Below are positions 1 through 5,351 of a stretch of 5,351 nucleotides of DNA, one piece after another; position 1 is the first letter of the stretch; every line of letters starts with the position of its first letter. The DNA comes from an uncultured Odoribacter sp. (GTDB taxonomy: Bacteria > Bacteroidota > Bacteroidia > Bacteroidales > Marinifilaceae): contig CAMWQQ010000141.1 of NCBI GenBank assembly GCA_947176455.1, positions 1 through 5,351 on the forward strand, in the 5' to 3' direction. The translations under genes were made by a program, and so were the position numbers. The notes under the pieces are model-generated. The model was not told where the DNA came from, did not search any database, and was given only the letters and a program-made list of their open reading frames with translations.

Positions 1-1299
1 GTATATGGAGAGCCTGTCGCTATCTATGCTCAGGATTTCACGGTTGCCGGTGGTTCGTTGGGACTGATGCATGCCCGTAAAATCACCAAAATCATGGACC
101 ATGCCATTAAGATGCGTATGCCGATTATTGGAATCAACGATTCCGGCGGTGCGCGTATTCAGGAAGGTGTGGATTCGCTGGCAGGTTACGGAGAAATTTT
201 CTACCGCAACACCCAGGCTTCTGGAGTTATTCCCCAGTTGTCCGTCATCCTCGGCCCGTGTGCTGGTGGAGCCGTTTATTCTCCGGCTTTGACGGACTTC
301 GTATTTGTGGTGGACAACATTTCCAAGATGTTCATTACCGGTCCGGAAGTGGTAAAGACGGTGCTGGGAGAAGAGGTGAGCATGGAAGATTTGGGCGGAG
401 CCCGCGTTCATGCTTGCGTGAGCGGTAATGCGCATTTCTTCGCATTGACTGAGCAGGAGTGTTTCGAGCAAATCAAGAAGTTGCTGACCTTTATTCCTTG
501 GAACAATCAGCGTAAGGCAAAGGCATTCCCTGCCAAGGCGCCCAAGGCTGAGTACAATATTGAAAAAATCCTGCCTGCCGACCCGACACAGCCGTATGAC
601 GTGCGGGACATCATCAAGGCGGTTGCCGATGACTCCGACTTCTTTGAAGTGCAGGAGAATTTTGCCCAGAATATTGTTGTGGGCTTCGGTCGTATAGACG
701 GTGAAACCATCGGGTTCGTAGCCAATCAGCCGCTGGTACTGGCAGGTGTATTGGATTGCGATTCCGCTGACAAGGCTGGACGCTTTATCCGTTTCTGTGA
801 CGCATTCAACATTCCGTTGGTCACTTTTGAGGACATGCCGGGTTATTTGCCGGGAGTAGAGCAGGAATACATGGGCGTTATCCGTCACGGTGCCAAGGTG
901 CTGTACGCATATAGCGAAGCGACGGTGCCCAAGGTAACGGTTATCCTGCGCAAGGCATACGGCGGTGGTTACATTGCCATGAACTCCCGTCACCTGAAGG
1001 CTGACTTTATGTTTGCCTGGCCGACTGCGGAAATTGCCGTTATGGGACCTGAAGGCGCAGCCAACATCATCTTCCGCAAAGAAATCAAGGAAGCAGCCGA
1101 CCCGAAAGAAATGCACAAGCAGAAGGTTGCCGAATATCGCGAGAAATTTGCCAATCCTTATGTTGCCGCTTCCAAGGGATATATTGATTCTGTCATTGAA
1201 CCGGCAGAGACTCGCTTGTTGTTGAAGCACTCCATTGAAGTGTCCGGCAACAAGACGGAGATGACTCCGGCTAAAAAACATGGAATACCTCCATTCTGA
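1..1299 (+). CDS. mmdA: Acyl-CoA carboxyltransferase subunit, MmdA/PccB type (5' partial)
   Basis: This is the carboxyltransferase subunit of a biotin-dependent acyl-CoA enzyme, which moves a carboxyl group between biotin and propionyl-/methylmalonyl-CoA in the cytoplasm. The frame is open from the first base, giving 432 residues; family members have roughly 510-520, so some 80 N-terminal residues lie outside the window. The N-terminal crotonase-like half shows SGGARIQEG (fragment residues 48-56) and the oxyanion-hole motif GPCAGGAVYSP (85-95). The C-terminal half shows DMPGYLPG, RKAYGGGYIAMNS (ending at 329) and WPTAEIAVMGPEGAANIIF (340-358). From memory of the family, YIAMNS together with EGAANIIFRKEI resembles methylmalonyl-CoA decarboxylase alpha and transcarboxylase 12S more than human-type PccB, which has YDVMSS. 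Neither a sodium-pump subunit nor a biotin carboxylase is visible, so decarboxylase and carboxylase roles cannot be separated here. The biotin carrier gene follows. The family assignment is firm; the exact substrate and the symbol are inference. Confidence 0.93.
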   Translation, partial: VYGEPVAIYAQDFTVAGGSLGLMHARKITKIMDHAIKMRMPIIGINDSGGARIQEGVDSLAGYGEIFYRNTQASGVIPQLSVILGPCAGGAVYSPALTDFVFVVDNISKMFITGPEVVKTVLGEEVSMEDLGGARVHACVSGNAHFFALTEQECFEQIKKLLTFIPWNNQRKAKAFPAKAPKAEYNIEKILPADPTQPYDVRDIIKAVADDSDFFEVQENFAQNIVVGFGRIDGETIGFVANQPLVLAGVLDCDSADKAGRFIRFCDAFNIPLVTFEDMPGYLPGVEQEYMGVIRHGAKVLYAYSEATVPKVTVILRKAYGGGYIAMNSRHLKADFMFAWPTAEIAVMGPEGAANIIFRKEIKEAADPKEMHKQKVAEYREKFANPYVAASKGYIDSVIEPAETRLLLKHSIEVSGNKTEMTPAKKHGIPPF

Positions 1300-1304
1300 T
1301 GCTG

Positions 1305-1327
1305 AAGTCCGTAAGGTCTACGGACTT
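1305..1327 (+). other. Perfect 9-bp hairpin between carboxyltransferase and biotin carrier genes
   Basis: AAGTCCGTA (1305-1313) and TACGGACTT (1319-1327) are exact inverse complements around the 5-base loop AGGTC, and a G-U pair (1304/1328) could extend the stem. It begins 5 bases after the upstream stop codon. Only three T's follow, then GAGAAC, so it lacks the U-run of an efficient intrinsic terminator. Likely roles are 3'-end protection or processing of the upstream message, or partial termination that sets the subunit ratio. The pairing is seen directly; the role is inference. Confidence 0.6.
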
Positions 1328-1354
1328 TGAGAACTTTATGATTGATGAATTTAA

Positions 1355-1361
1355 AAGGAGG
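1355..1361 (+). promoter_or_regulatory. Strong Shine-Dalgarno for the biotin carrier gene
   Basis: AAGGAGG lies 4 bases upstream of the ATG at 1366 and is the clearest ribosome binding site in the window; the other starts have weak or no such signal. It decides the start. The in-frame TTG at 1342 and ATG at 1345 would place this site inside the coding region and have no comparable signal of their own. Confidence 0.75.
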
Positions 1362-1365
1362 AAAA

Positions 1366-1686
1366 ATGGCTGAAAAATTTGAAACCTTTACGCTGAACGG
1401 CGTGGAATACAAGACCCGGCTTACCCAGAAATGGATAAATCGGAAAAAATGGGAAGAACCGAATCCGTATTTGTTGCATTCCCATATTCCGGGGACGATT
1501 ATGGAGATAGAGGTGAAAGAAGGGCAGAAAGTCAAAGAAGGAGATTCGTTGCTGATTCTTCAGGCGATGAAGATGAACAATAAACTGACTGCTCCCTTTT
1601 CCGGAAAGATAAAGAAAATCAATGTCAGCGTCGGGGACAAAATCCCCAAGGGGGCATTGATGATTGAAATGGAAGAAGCTGAGTAA
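1366..1686 (+). CDS. Biotin carboxyl carrier protein (biotinyl-domain subunit)
   Basis: This 106-residue protein carries covalently bound biotin and shuttles the carboxyl group to or from the neighbouring carboxyltransferase. The biotinyl/lipoyl fold spans about residues 38-103: IPGTI (41-45), VKEGQKVKEGDSLLIL, then the biotinylation motif QAMKM (66-70) with Lys69 as the expected acceptor, followed by APFSGKI and VGDKIPKGALM. The motif begins with Gln instead of the usual Glu. Residues 1-37 form a short, Lys- and Trp-containing segment (YKTRLTQKW, NRKKWEEP) with no Ala/Pro-rich linker, unlike typical MmdC or E. coli AccB. The start at 1366 is chosen for its strong ribosome binding site; a start at 1345 would add seven residues. 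It lies 66 bp after the carboxyltransferase gene and before a terminator, so it is probably the last gene of that operon. The function is firm; the precise holoenzyme is not. Confidence 0.92.
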   Translation: MAEKFETFTLNGVEYKTRLTQKWINRKKWEEPNPYLLHSHIPGTIMEIEVKEGQKVKEGDSLLILQAMKMNNKLTAPFSGKIKKINVSVGDKIPKGALMIEMEEAE

Positions 1687-1709
1687 AGACGGCTTTTAAA
1701 ATGCTGGTG

Positions 1710-1756
1710 TGCTAATGTGTTGATGCGCTATCTCATGTTAACACATCAGCGTTTTT
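1710..1756 (+). terminator. Intrinsic terminator after the biotin carrier gene
   Basis: A 14-position stem pairs 1710-1723 (TGCTAATGTGTTGA) with 1738-1751 (TTAACACATCAGCG). It has one A-C mismatch (1714/1747) and two G-U pairs, around a 14-base loop. TTTTT (1752-1756) follows directly. It starts 23 bases after the stop codon at 1684-1686, the classic place for a rho-independent terminator. It ends only 13 bases before the start codon of the next gene. Confidence 0.8.
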
Positions 1757-1769
1757 ATATCGTATTGTC

Positions 1770-2705
1770 ATGAGTTTTTTTGTTGCTCAGAACATTATTA
1801 AGAATTACGCCGGCCACCGGGCATTGGACGACGTGTCCATTGAAATTCCGCAAGGTGCGGTGTATGGTTTGTTGGGACCCAACGGGGCGGGAAAAACCTC
1901 GTTGATTCGGATTATTACCCAGATTACCGGACCCGATTCCGGGAAACTGTTTTTCAAGGGGCGACCCTTGGTGCCCGAGGACATGAATCGTATCGGCTAT
2001 CTGCCGGAGGAACGCGGGCTCTACAAGAAAATGAAGGTCGGCGAACAGGCGGTTTACCTGGCACGCCTGAAAGGGATGAGTAGACGCGATGCCATACGGC
2101 AGTTGAAAGCCTGGTTTGAAAAGTTTGGCATTCAGGAGTGGTGGGAGCGGAAAGTGGAAGAGCTTTCCAAAGGAATGGCGCAGAAAGTGCAGTTCATTAC
2201 GACCGTGCTTCACGAACCTGAAATGCTGATATTCGATGAACCTTTCAGCGGTTTCGATCCGATTAATGTCGAATTGCTGAAAAAAGAGATTCTGGCATTG
2301 CGGGAGAAGGGAACCACGATTATTTTTTCAACCCACAACATGGCTTCTGTCGAGGAAATTTGTAGCCATATCGCTTTGATTAATAAATCCCGGAAGATTA
2401 TCGAAGGACCGATAAATCAAATCCGGAATAAATATGCCAATAACACCTATCGGCTGATTTGCAAGCCTGTCACCGGCATGGAGTTTCGACAGCTGGTCGG
2501 TCCGGAATATGAAATCTTGTCGGATAAGTCGGAAGACGGACTGCATGAGGTTGTCTTGCAATGTTTGGAAGATTGTCCGGCAAATGCTTTATTGCGTCGT
2601 TTGCTGGATGATGCGGAGGTGATTTCCTATCAGCAGATCATTCCTGGCATGAACGATATATTTATCAAGTTGGTGAAAGAAGGCAACATCATCCTGAACG
2701 AATAA
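1770..2705 (+). CDS. ABC transporter ATP-binding protein, NatA-like with C-terminal accessory domain
   Basis: This is the cytoplasmic ATPase of an ABC-2 type exporter, 311 residues. The nucleotide-binding domain covers about residues 1-215. It shows Walker A GPNGAGKTS (36-44), a Q-loop region reading IGYLPEERGLY (75-85) in which Glu stands where Gln is common, signature LSKGM (132-136) in place of LSGGQ, Walker B MLIFDEP (152-158) with catalytic Glu157, D-loop region SGFDP (160-164) and switch His189 in STHNM. The remaining ~95 residues match the C-terminal extension (DUF4162-like) common to the sodium/drug export subfamily. YLPEERGLY is, from memory, typical of the NatA-like group that pairs with NatB-type permeases. 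The stop codon overlaps the permease start by one base (TAATG), so translation is probably coupled. No ribosome binding site is evident before the ATG at 1770. The ATPase role is firm; the substrate is unknown. Confidence 0.93.
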   Translation: MSFFVAQNIIKNYAGHRALDDVSIEIPQGAVYGLLGPNGAGKTSLIRIITQITGPDSGKLFFKGRPLVPEDMNRIGYLPEERGLYKKMKVGEQAVYLARLKGMSRRDAIRQLKAWFEKFGIQEWWERKVEELSKGMAQKVQFITTVLHEPEMLIFDEPFSGFDPINVELLKKEILALREKGTTIIFSTHNMASVEEICSHIALINKSRKIIEGPINQIRNKYANNTYRLICKPVTGMEFRQLVGPEYEILSDKSEDGLHEVVLQCLEDCPANALLRRLLDDAEVISYQQIIPGMNDIFIKLVKEGNIILNE

Positions 2706-4054
2706 TGGATTTGAAAATGAATAAGACGCTTATCATTATCGGGCGAGAGTTTAGTACACGGGTGCGTAAAAAAAGTTTTCTGGTGTTGACGCTCGTCGTT
2801 CCTGTTCTTATGGCTGGTTTCTACGCTTTTTTGATGTGGATGTTGCTGAAAGATGATACGCAGGAGCGGAAAATAGCGGTCATTAACCGTTCGGAGTTGC
2901 AATCTCCTTTGGAGCGGATAAACAATACCGTATTTGAGTATGTGGATACCGTTGTTGCGGAAGAGGAGGTCTCGGATTTTTTGAAACAGAGCGATTATTA
3001 TGCCGTAGTTTGGATATCCGAGGCGGTCATGGAGCAACCGGAGGTTCCAGTGTATTCTTTTTCGCAGGTTCCGATGGAGCTGAAAAATGAAATAGCCTCC
3101 CAGTTGCGAAAGATGATTGAGGACATAAAAAGGGCGACGGTCATTGAGGAAGCCCAGGTGCCGGAATTGGAGGAGAAGTTGGCGGCGAGTCAGACGCCGG
3201 TGCAAGTCCGGACGCTGAAAGTTTCCGAAGAAACCGGCGAAGCGAAGGAGAGTTCTTCGGAAATCGCTTCCGCCTTGGGAGTCATTGCCGGCATGGTCAT
3301 TTATTTATTCATTTTTATGTACGCCTCTCAGGTGATGAAGGGAGTCATCGAAGAAAAGACGAACCGGATTATCGAAGTGTTGGTTTCTTCCGTCAAGCCT
3401 TTCCAGTTTCTGTTGGGTAAAATCGTTGGAGTCGCCGCGGTCGGATTGGTGCAGTTTCTCATTTGGGTTGTTTGCGGGGTTGTACTGATTGTGGCCATGC
3501 AAGCTTTTTTCTTGCCTGGCTTGGATTTGGATGCCTTGCGGCAGGCAGGAAGCACTTTTTCCGATATTGGAGGAACCCAGCTGACCGGCGAGCAGTTGGC
3601 TATCGTACAAAAACTGGCGATGACCATAGAGCCGTTTTTTATGCTGAAGTTTTTGGCGGCTTTCTTGTTTTATTTTATCGGAGGTTATCTGCTGTACGCC
3701 TCTTTGTTTGCGGCAATCGGTGCGGCGGTCGACAACGAAACCGATTCCCAGCAGTTTCTGACGCCTTTGTCCATTGTGCTTGTCCTCGGGCTTTACATTG
3801 GTTTTGCCGCCATGAAGAGTCCGGAATCGCCCTTGGTATTCTGGAGTTCCCTGATTCCGTTTACTTCTCCCATCGTGATGTTGGTCCGGATGCCGTTTGG
3901 GGTGCCGGGGTGGGAGTTGCTTTGTTCCCTGTTGTTATTGGTGGCTTCATTTATTTTCTTCACGTGGCTCTCCGGTCGCATTTATCGCGTGGGAATTTTG
4001 ATGTATGGAAAGAAAGTGACCTGGAAAGAACTTTACAAATGGTTGAAATACTGA
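2705..4054 (+). CDS. ABC-2 type transporter permease, NatB-like
   Basis: This is the membrane subunit of the exporter whose ATPase is encoded just upstream, 449 residues. The N-terminus is basic (GREFSTRVRKKSF, residues 13-25), followed by a first membrane segment at about 25-48. A large extracytoplasmic domain (about 49-188) has a charged, probably helical stretch near 127-162. Further hydrophobic segments lie at about 190-210, 241-268, 313-342, 355-372, 377-397 and 404-430. After the second segment comes EEKTNRIIEVLVSSVKP (216-232), the hallmark of the NatB-like ABC-2 family, expected to contact the ATPase. The basic C-terminus (GKKVTWKELYKWLKY) should be cytoplasmic. The start at 2705 overlaps the ATPase stop; the ATG at 2717 (MNKTLIIIGRE) is a good alternative, since relatives often begin in this way. 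Sodium, lipid, peptide or drug export are all possible; the sequence does not decide. Confidence 0.92.
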   Translation: MDLKMNKTLIIIGREFSTRVRKKSFLVLTLVVPVLMAGFYAFLMWMLLKDDTQERKIAVINRSELQSPLERINNTVFEYVDTVVAEEEVSDFLKQSDYYAVVWISEAVMEQPEVPVYSFSQVPMELKNEIASQLRKMIEDIKRATVIEEAQVPELEEKLAASQTPVQVRTLKVSEETGEAKESSSEIASALGVIAGMVIYLFIFMYASQVMKGVIEEKTNRIIEVLVSSVKPFQFLLGKIVGVAAVGLVQFLIWVVCGVVLIVAMQAFFLPGLDLDALRQAGSTFSDIGGTQLTGEQLAIVQKLAMTIEPFFMLKFLAAFLFYFIGGYLLYASLFAAIGAAVDNETDSQQFLTPLSIVLVLGLYIGFAAMKSPESPLVFWSSLIPFTSPIVMLVRMPFGVPGWELLCSLLLLVASFIFFTWLSGRIYRVGILMYGKKVTWKELYKWLKY

Positions 4055-4092
4055 TTTGTTATACATTGAGGTTTGAGTTTGTTTGCTGAATC

Positions 4093-4827
4093 ATGAACGG
4101 GAAAAAGAAGGAAAAATTGTTTATGCGGGATTTTTTCCGGAAAGTAGGCAAGGCGATTTACGATTATGCCTTGATTGAAGAGGGGGACAGGATTCTGGTG
4201 GGGGTGTCCGGAGGAAAGGACTCGTTGGCATTGCTGGAGGTACTGGCTTTGAGGGCGCGTGACCCCAAACAGCATTATACGGTCGTGGCGGCTCACATTA
4301 CTGTCGCAGACGTGGCTTATGAGGTGGATGCGGATTATATCAGGGCATTTTGCGAGCGCCTGGGGGTTGAACTGATACAGCGTGAAATCAGCACGGCAGT
4401 AAATGAGGGCTCGAACAAGCCGGTTTGTTTCGTCTGTTCCTGGAATCGCCGAAAGACCTTGTTTGAGATTGCCAAGGAACAAAAATGCAACAAATTGGCC
4501 TTGGGACATCATCGGGACGATGCGGTGGAAAGTTTGTTGATGAGCATGATGTTTAACGGGACGATTGCCAGTATGCCCCCGAAATTATCCATGTTCGAAG
4601 GCGCTTTTACCTTGATTCGTCCGTTGATTTATCTGACCAACGATGAAACCCGAATGTATGCCGCCTTTCGGGAGTTCAGGAAACAGAAAAAGAGTTGTCC
4701 CCACGAACGGGCGACCAACCGGACGGTTGTGGCGGAGATTATCCGGCAAATGGAAACTGCCTCTCCCCATGTGAGAGGCAATTTGTTTGTGGCAATGAAA
4801 AATATCCAGTCGGAGTACTTGCCTTAA
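4093..4827 (+). CDS. ttcA: TtcA-family tRNA 2-thiocytidine biosynthesis protein
   Basis: This is a cytoplasmic PP-loop ATP pyrophosphatase-family enzyme, expected to activate a tRNA cytidine (position 32 in E. coli) with ATP and replace its oxygen by sulfur, using a [4Fe-4S] cluster. It has 244 residues, against about 311 in E. coli TtcA. The PP-loop SGGKDS is at residues 39-44. The Cys pair CFVC (112-115), followed by SWNRRKTLFEIA, and Cys202 in SCPHE match the three cluster ligands known for TtcA. GHHRDDAVESLLM (138-150) and MPPKL (161-165) are also characteristic. The protein ends soon after the LFVAMKNIQSEYL region, so it lacks the C-terminal tail of the E. coli enzyme. The ATG at 4093 has no clear ribosome binding site, while the ATG at 4123 (residue 11) has GAAGGA ten bases upstream. 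It follows the permease by 38 bp with no terminator between, so co-transcription is likely. The family is firm; the exact tRNA target is inferred. Confidence 0.9.
   Translation: MNGKKKEKLFMRDFFRKVGKAIYDYALIEEGDRILVGVSGGKDSLALLEVLALRARDPKQHYTVVAAHITVADVAYEVDADYIRAFCERLGVELIQREISTAVNEGSNKPVCFVCSWNRRKTLFEIAKEQKCNKLALGHHRDDAVESLLMSMMFNGTIASMPPKLSMFEGAFTLIRPLIYLTNDETRMYAAFREFRKQKKSCPHERATNRTVVAEIIRQMETASPHVRGNLFVAMKNIQSEYLP
4107..4112 (+). promoter_or_regulatory. Possible Shine-Dalgarno favouring an internal start of the TtcA-like gene
   Basis: GAAGGA lies ten bases before the in-frame ATG at 4123. If used, it would shorten the protein to 234 residues, removing the Lys-rich MNGKKKEKLF leader and leaving the conserved RKVGKAIYDY region near the N-terminus. 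The upstream ATG at 4093 has no such signal. The sequence also encodes Lys-Glu-Lys, so the purine run may be incidental. Confidence 0.35.
4758..4780. other. Perfect 8-bp hairpin within the 3' end of the TtcA-like coding region
   Basis: TGCCTCTC (4758-4765) and GAGAGGCA (4773-4780) are exact inverse complements around a 7-base loop. After one mismatch, AAA (4754-4756) can pair with TTT (4782-4784). On the minus strand the stem is followed by GTTTCC, so it could act as a weak stop for transcripts running out of the convergent peroxidase gene. On the plus strand it is followed by ATTTGTTTG. The pairing is seen directly; any role is inference, and it may simply reflect coding sequence. Confidence 0.4.
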
Positions 4828-4852
4828 AAACAGCTGGTGAAACCTGGATATT
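4801..4852. terminator. Candidate bidirectional terminator at the convergent gene junction
   Basis: AATATCCAG (4801-4809) and CTGGATATT (4844-4852) are perfect 9-bp inverse complements flanking the junction of the two convergent genes. Read on the minus strand, the distal arm runs straight into a T5 tract (complement of 4798-4802). Read on the plus strand, TTTTT occurs at 4859-4863, six bases past the arm. The 34-base loop is long for an intrinsic terminator and the arms are A/T-rich, so this is a moderate call. No better terminator is seen between the two stop codons. Confidence 0.4.
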
Positions 4853-5349
4853 CAGATATTTTTCAGCGCTTTTTCGTAATCCGGTTCCTGCGAGATTTCC
4901 GGGACGAGTTCCGTGTATTTGACTATCCCTTTCTCGTCGATGATGACCACGGCGCGGGCGAGTAGTCCGGCGAGCGGTCCGTCTGTCATGTTTACCCCGT
5001 AATCGTCACCGAAAGAGGCATTGCGGAAAGCGGACAGACCCGTTACGTTTTGAATGCCTTCCGTGGTGCAAAAACGCCCGTGGGCGAAAGGCAGGTCCTT
5101 GGAAATGGCGAGAACGACCGTATTGTCCATTTTGGCAGCCAGTTCGTTGAACTTGCGGACAGACGTGGCGCATACCGCCGTGTCTAAGCTGGGAAAGATG
5201 TTTAAGATGACTTTTTTCCCTTGCAGACTGCTTAAGGTCAGTTCGTTCAGGTCGCTTTTTACCAAAGTGAAATCTTTGGCTTGTTCACCGATTTGCGGAA
5301 AATCTCCTTTTACATGCACGGTGTTTCCTTTGAATGCTACTGTTTTCAT
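4852..5349 (-). CDS. tpx: Thiol peroxidase (Tpx, atypical 2-Cys peroxiredoxin)
   Basis: This enzyme reduces hydrogen peroxide and organic hydroperoxides, with electrons normally supplied by thioredoxin. The 165-residue protein is complete and close to the usual length (E. coli Tpx has 168). The peroxidatic Cys60 lies in [16 protein letters not shown] (53-68) with Thr57 three residues before it, the active-site T-x-x-C. The resolving Cys94 lies in the Tpx hallmark [12 protein letters not shown] (83-94), so an intramolecular disulfide is expected. Arg132 in [11 protein letters not shown] fits the conserved catalytic Arg. The N-terminus ([18 protein letters not shown]) matches the family, supporting the ATG at 5349-5347. 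There is no signal peptide, so it should act in the cytoplasm. Only two bases upstream of the start are in the window, so its promoter and ribosome binding site cannot be seen. It converges on the TtcA-like gene with 24 bp between stop codons. Confidence 0.95.
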   Translation of the reverse strand: MKTVAFKGNTVHVKGDFPQIGEQAKDFTLVKSDLNELTLSSLQGKKVILNIFPSLDTAVCATSVRKFNELAAKMDNTVVLAISKDLPFAHGRFCTTEGIQNVTGLSAFRNASFGDDYGVNMTDGPLAGLLARAVVIIDEKGIVKYTELVPEISQEPDYEKALKNI

Positions 5350-5351
5350 GG

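Noticed and set aside
1158..1535. A 125-residue open frame on the minus strand across the carboxyltransferase/carrier gap.
   Set aside because: It is antisense to two well-supported genes and to the hairpin and ribosome binding site, with no recognisable domain or ribosome binding site.
1687..1769. A possible promoter for the ABC operon (TATCTCATG or TATATCGTATTG).
   Set aside because: Neither matches the Bacteroidetes -7 element TAnnTTTG well, and the spacing to an upstream TTG is unconvincing.
2630..3205. A 191-residue minus-strand open frame opposite the ATPase end and permease start, rich in His and Arg.
   Set aside because: It is antisense to strong coding sequence on the other strand, and its composition is typical of a reverse-strand shadow.
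3463..4089. A 208-residue open frame on the + strand overlapping the second half of the permease gene.
   Set aside because: It lies wholly out of frame with a clear NatB-like permease, has skewed composition (rich in Cys, Arg, Trp) and matches no family I recognise. It is a frame shadow.
4055..4092. A possible promoter (TACATTGAG) or terminator in the gap before the TtcA-like gene.
   Set aside because: The -7 match is poor and there is no stem-loop; the 38-bp gap fits simple co-transcription.
4033..4512. A 159-residue minus-strand open frame opposite the permease end and the TtcA-like gene.
   Set aside because: It is antisense to motifs that are clearly coding on the + strand (PP-loop, CFVC) and has no recognisable domain.
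1..5351. Mobile element, CRISPR, tRNA or defence-system signatures.
   Set aside because: There are no transposase or integrase motifs, no regularly spaced repeats, no tRNA-like fold and no toxin/antitoxin pair. All genes are common housekeeping or transport families with similar composition.

Overview
The window looks like ordinary chromosomal DNA of a member of the Bacteroidota, most likely a Bacteroidales-type gut or oral anaerobe. This rests on family resemblance of the proteins, on generally weak ribosome binding sites, and on an MmdA-like carboxyltransferase paired with a very short biotin carrier protein. Base composition looks close to balanced. The species cannot be named from the sequence alone. 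All five genes that lie inside the window have intact reading frames, and the sixth is cut only by the window edge. I see no mobile element, CRISPR array, tRNA or rRNA, and no stretch over 300 bases without a gene.

Layout. Positions 1-1299 (+) hold most of a biotin-dependent acyl-CoA carboxyltransferase subunit (methylmalonyl-CoA decarboxylase alpha / propionyl-CoA carboxylase beta type), missing its N-terminus at the window edge. A 66-bp gap with a perfect 9-bp hairpin follows, then a 106-residue biotin carrier protein (1366-1686). These two would pass a carboxyl group between biotin and an acyl-CoA. A clear intrinsic terminator (1710-1756) closes that unit.

Only 13 bp after the terminator T-run starts a second + strand unit. 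It holds an ABC ATPase (1770-2705) and an ABC-2 permease (2705-4054), overlapping by one base, of the NatA/NatB type. After a 38-bp gap comes a TtcA-family tRNA thiolation enzyme (4093-4827). The ATPase and permease should form one export complex. The TtcA-like gene is probably only co-transcribed with them.

On the minus strand, a complete thiol peroxidase gene (5349-4852) converges on the TtcA-like gene, with 24 bp between the two stop codons. A 9-bp inverted repeat brackets this junction and a second strong hairpin lies in the last 75 bases of the TtcA-like gene; both may help end the convergent transcripts.

I found no undescribed system. The points worth a second look are small: a Gln in place of the usual Glu in the biotinylation motif, the placement of hairpins and the terminator relative to gene starts, and the short TtcA-like protein with a plausible alternative start.
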